Source of the DNA: Cytophagales bacterium
Lineage (GTDB): Bacteria > Bacteroidota > Bacteroidia > Cytophagales > Cyclobacteriaceae
Direction of reading: 5' to 3'
Length of the DNA stretch: 54,026 bases
NCBI GenBank assembly: GCA_022360055.1
Contig: JAKSDO010000241.1
Span: forward strand, 1-54,026
Position numbers and translations under genes: made by a program. Positions 53,349 to 54,026 of the stretch are shown piece after piece. Below the pieces are notes generated by a model that did no database searches, was not told where the DNA came from, and worked only from the letters and a program-made list of their open reading frames with translations. How positions within the stretch are numbered: the stretch's first letter is position 1; each line of letters starts with the position of its first letter.

Positions 53349-54026
53349 TCAATGGTTTTCAGATGACATTTTTTCCTGAATATATCGCTTGGCGATTCCC
53401 AATTCCCACTCGTTAAAAATATGTTTTAATTCAAGTGGGTTTTTATAATTTGATTTGATATTGAATTCCGATAAGTCCAATTTTAAAATTAAATGATCAA
53501 CGGTTTTAACAACTTCATTGTATTTGTCATATTCTTCCAGGAGTTTATCGCGATCTACTTTAAGACTATCCAGGATTAGTTGGTAAGTTGCTTTAGTTGA
53601 CAAATAATCATTTGGATTATCCTTCAATATTTCTGATAAACTTTTTGCCTGCGCCTCGCGAACTTCCAAAATCTGTTTATTTAACATTTCCAACTCCAGT
53701 TGTGTAGTCACTAGGATTTGTTGAATTCCAATTGCACGAGCTTCTTCAACACTCATGTAGGCCTCAAATACAATCTGAAAAGATCCAATAAACTGATTTG
53801 TGAAAAATGTTTGCTTCGTGAAAACTTGCCCGGATGCCCCAAAGAAAAGGTGTAAACCTCCAGACAGTGGTAAATCCCGCAATTCTGCTTTTCGCGTGGC
53901 ATTAGATGCTGTGGCAAACTGTGAGAGGACTCCGGTTATCAAAGCTTTCACGCGTTTTATTATCAAACTGTAATCCCCGGCGAATGTGCCACTAAAATCT
54001 TTCACTTCATCTATTGTGTTCTTAGA
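53349..54026 (-). CDS. hypothetical coiled-coil protein, 5' end outside window
   Basis: The frame is open to the right edge, so the true start is beyond the window; the GTG at 54005 is not needed. At least 225 codons are visible. There is an early Ala/Thr/Gly-rich segment (ITGVLSQFATASNATRK), then heptad-like helices from ~90 to ~170 (EEARAIGIQQILVTTQLELEMLNKQILEVREAQ) predicting a coiled coil. No catalytic motif is seen. It is co-directional and 9 bp from the next gene. Confidence 0.55.
   Translation of the reverse strand, partial: SKNTIDEVKDFSGTFAGDYSLIIKRVKALITGVLSQFATASNATRKAELRDLPLSGGLHLFFGASGQVFTKQTFFTNQFIGSFQIVFEAYMSVEEARAIGIQQILVTTQLELEMLNKQILEVREAQAKSLSEILKDNPNDYLSTKATYQLILDSLKVDRDKLLEEYDKYNEVVKTVDHLILKLDLSEFNIKSNYKNPLELKHIFNEWELGIAKRYIQEKMSSENH

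Noticed and set aside
1-54026. CRISPR array
   Set aside because: No regularly spaced short direct repeats were seen on either strand; the only paired repeat of note is the 95-bp duplication at 23.1-23.4 kb.

Overview
The window reads as chromosomal DNA of a Bacteroidota member, probably a marine or soil Cytophagales-type bacterium. The evidence is a SusC/SusD pair with an ECF sigma factor and FecR, many lipoproteins, a DUF5916 outer-membrane protein, an MbnP/MbnH-type pair, a Bacteroidota-type tyrosine recombinase and AT-rich intergenic DNA. The species cannot be named from the sequence alone.

Layout. 0.3-5 kb: a metal-efflux-type permease with an HMA tail, divergent from a TPR-PAS histidine kinase. 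4.3-7.7 kb: a murein-peptide cassette (dipeptide epimerase, serine hydrolase, NlpC/P60 endopeptidase). 7.9-13.2 kb: a membrane-anchored HTH-like protein facing a secreted protein with a similar C-terminal domain, then an MbnP-like lipoprotein, a di-heme peroxidase and a small heat-shock-like protein. 13.3-17.4 kb: a GH2 enzyme, a DUF192 protein and a zinc-ribbon membrane protein. 17.9-22.9 kb: an assimilatory sulfur operon read leftwards (sulfite reductase, uroporphyrinogen methyltransferase, siroheme synthase, APS/PAPS reductase), preceded by a Cys-codon-rich leader ORF and an intrinsic terminator, then a Fur-family regulator. 22.9-31.6 kb: a duplicated 95-bp element, yidD overlapping a CobW GTPase, an NCS1 transporter, a BNR-repeat protein, a Tat-exported TIM-barrel protein and a DUF5916 protein.

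At 32.3 kb lies tRNA-Pro(GGG). It marks the left edge of a decayed genomic island of about 15 kb. A partial copy of the tRNA 3' end, followed by a terminator hairpin, sits at 47.47-47.52 kb. The island holds a broken integrase, an orphan gene, a polysaccharide-utilisation locus (ECF sigma, FecR, STN-type SusC, SusD, GH172/DUF2961 plus a DUF2961 remnant), an IS200/IS605-like transposase remnant and a two-gene nuclease/CHAT-protease unit.

Right of the island is a transcarboxylase-like cluster: a 12S-type carboxyltransferase, a 95-residue protein and a 5S-type subunit fused to a biotin domain. After it come an AraC-family pseudogene with three in-frame stops and two uncharacterised genes running off the right edge.

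The two most interesting items are the Cys-rich leader/attenuator of the sulfur operon, where competing RNA pairings can be drawn from the sequence, and the PD-(D/E)xK nuclease plus CHAT protease pair at the right end of the island, a candidate defence module. Both interpretations are inference from sequence.
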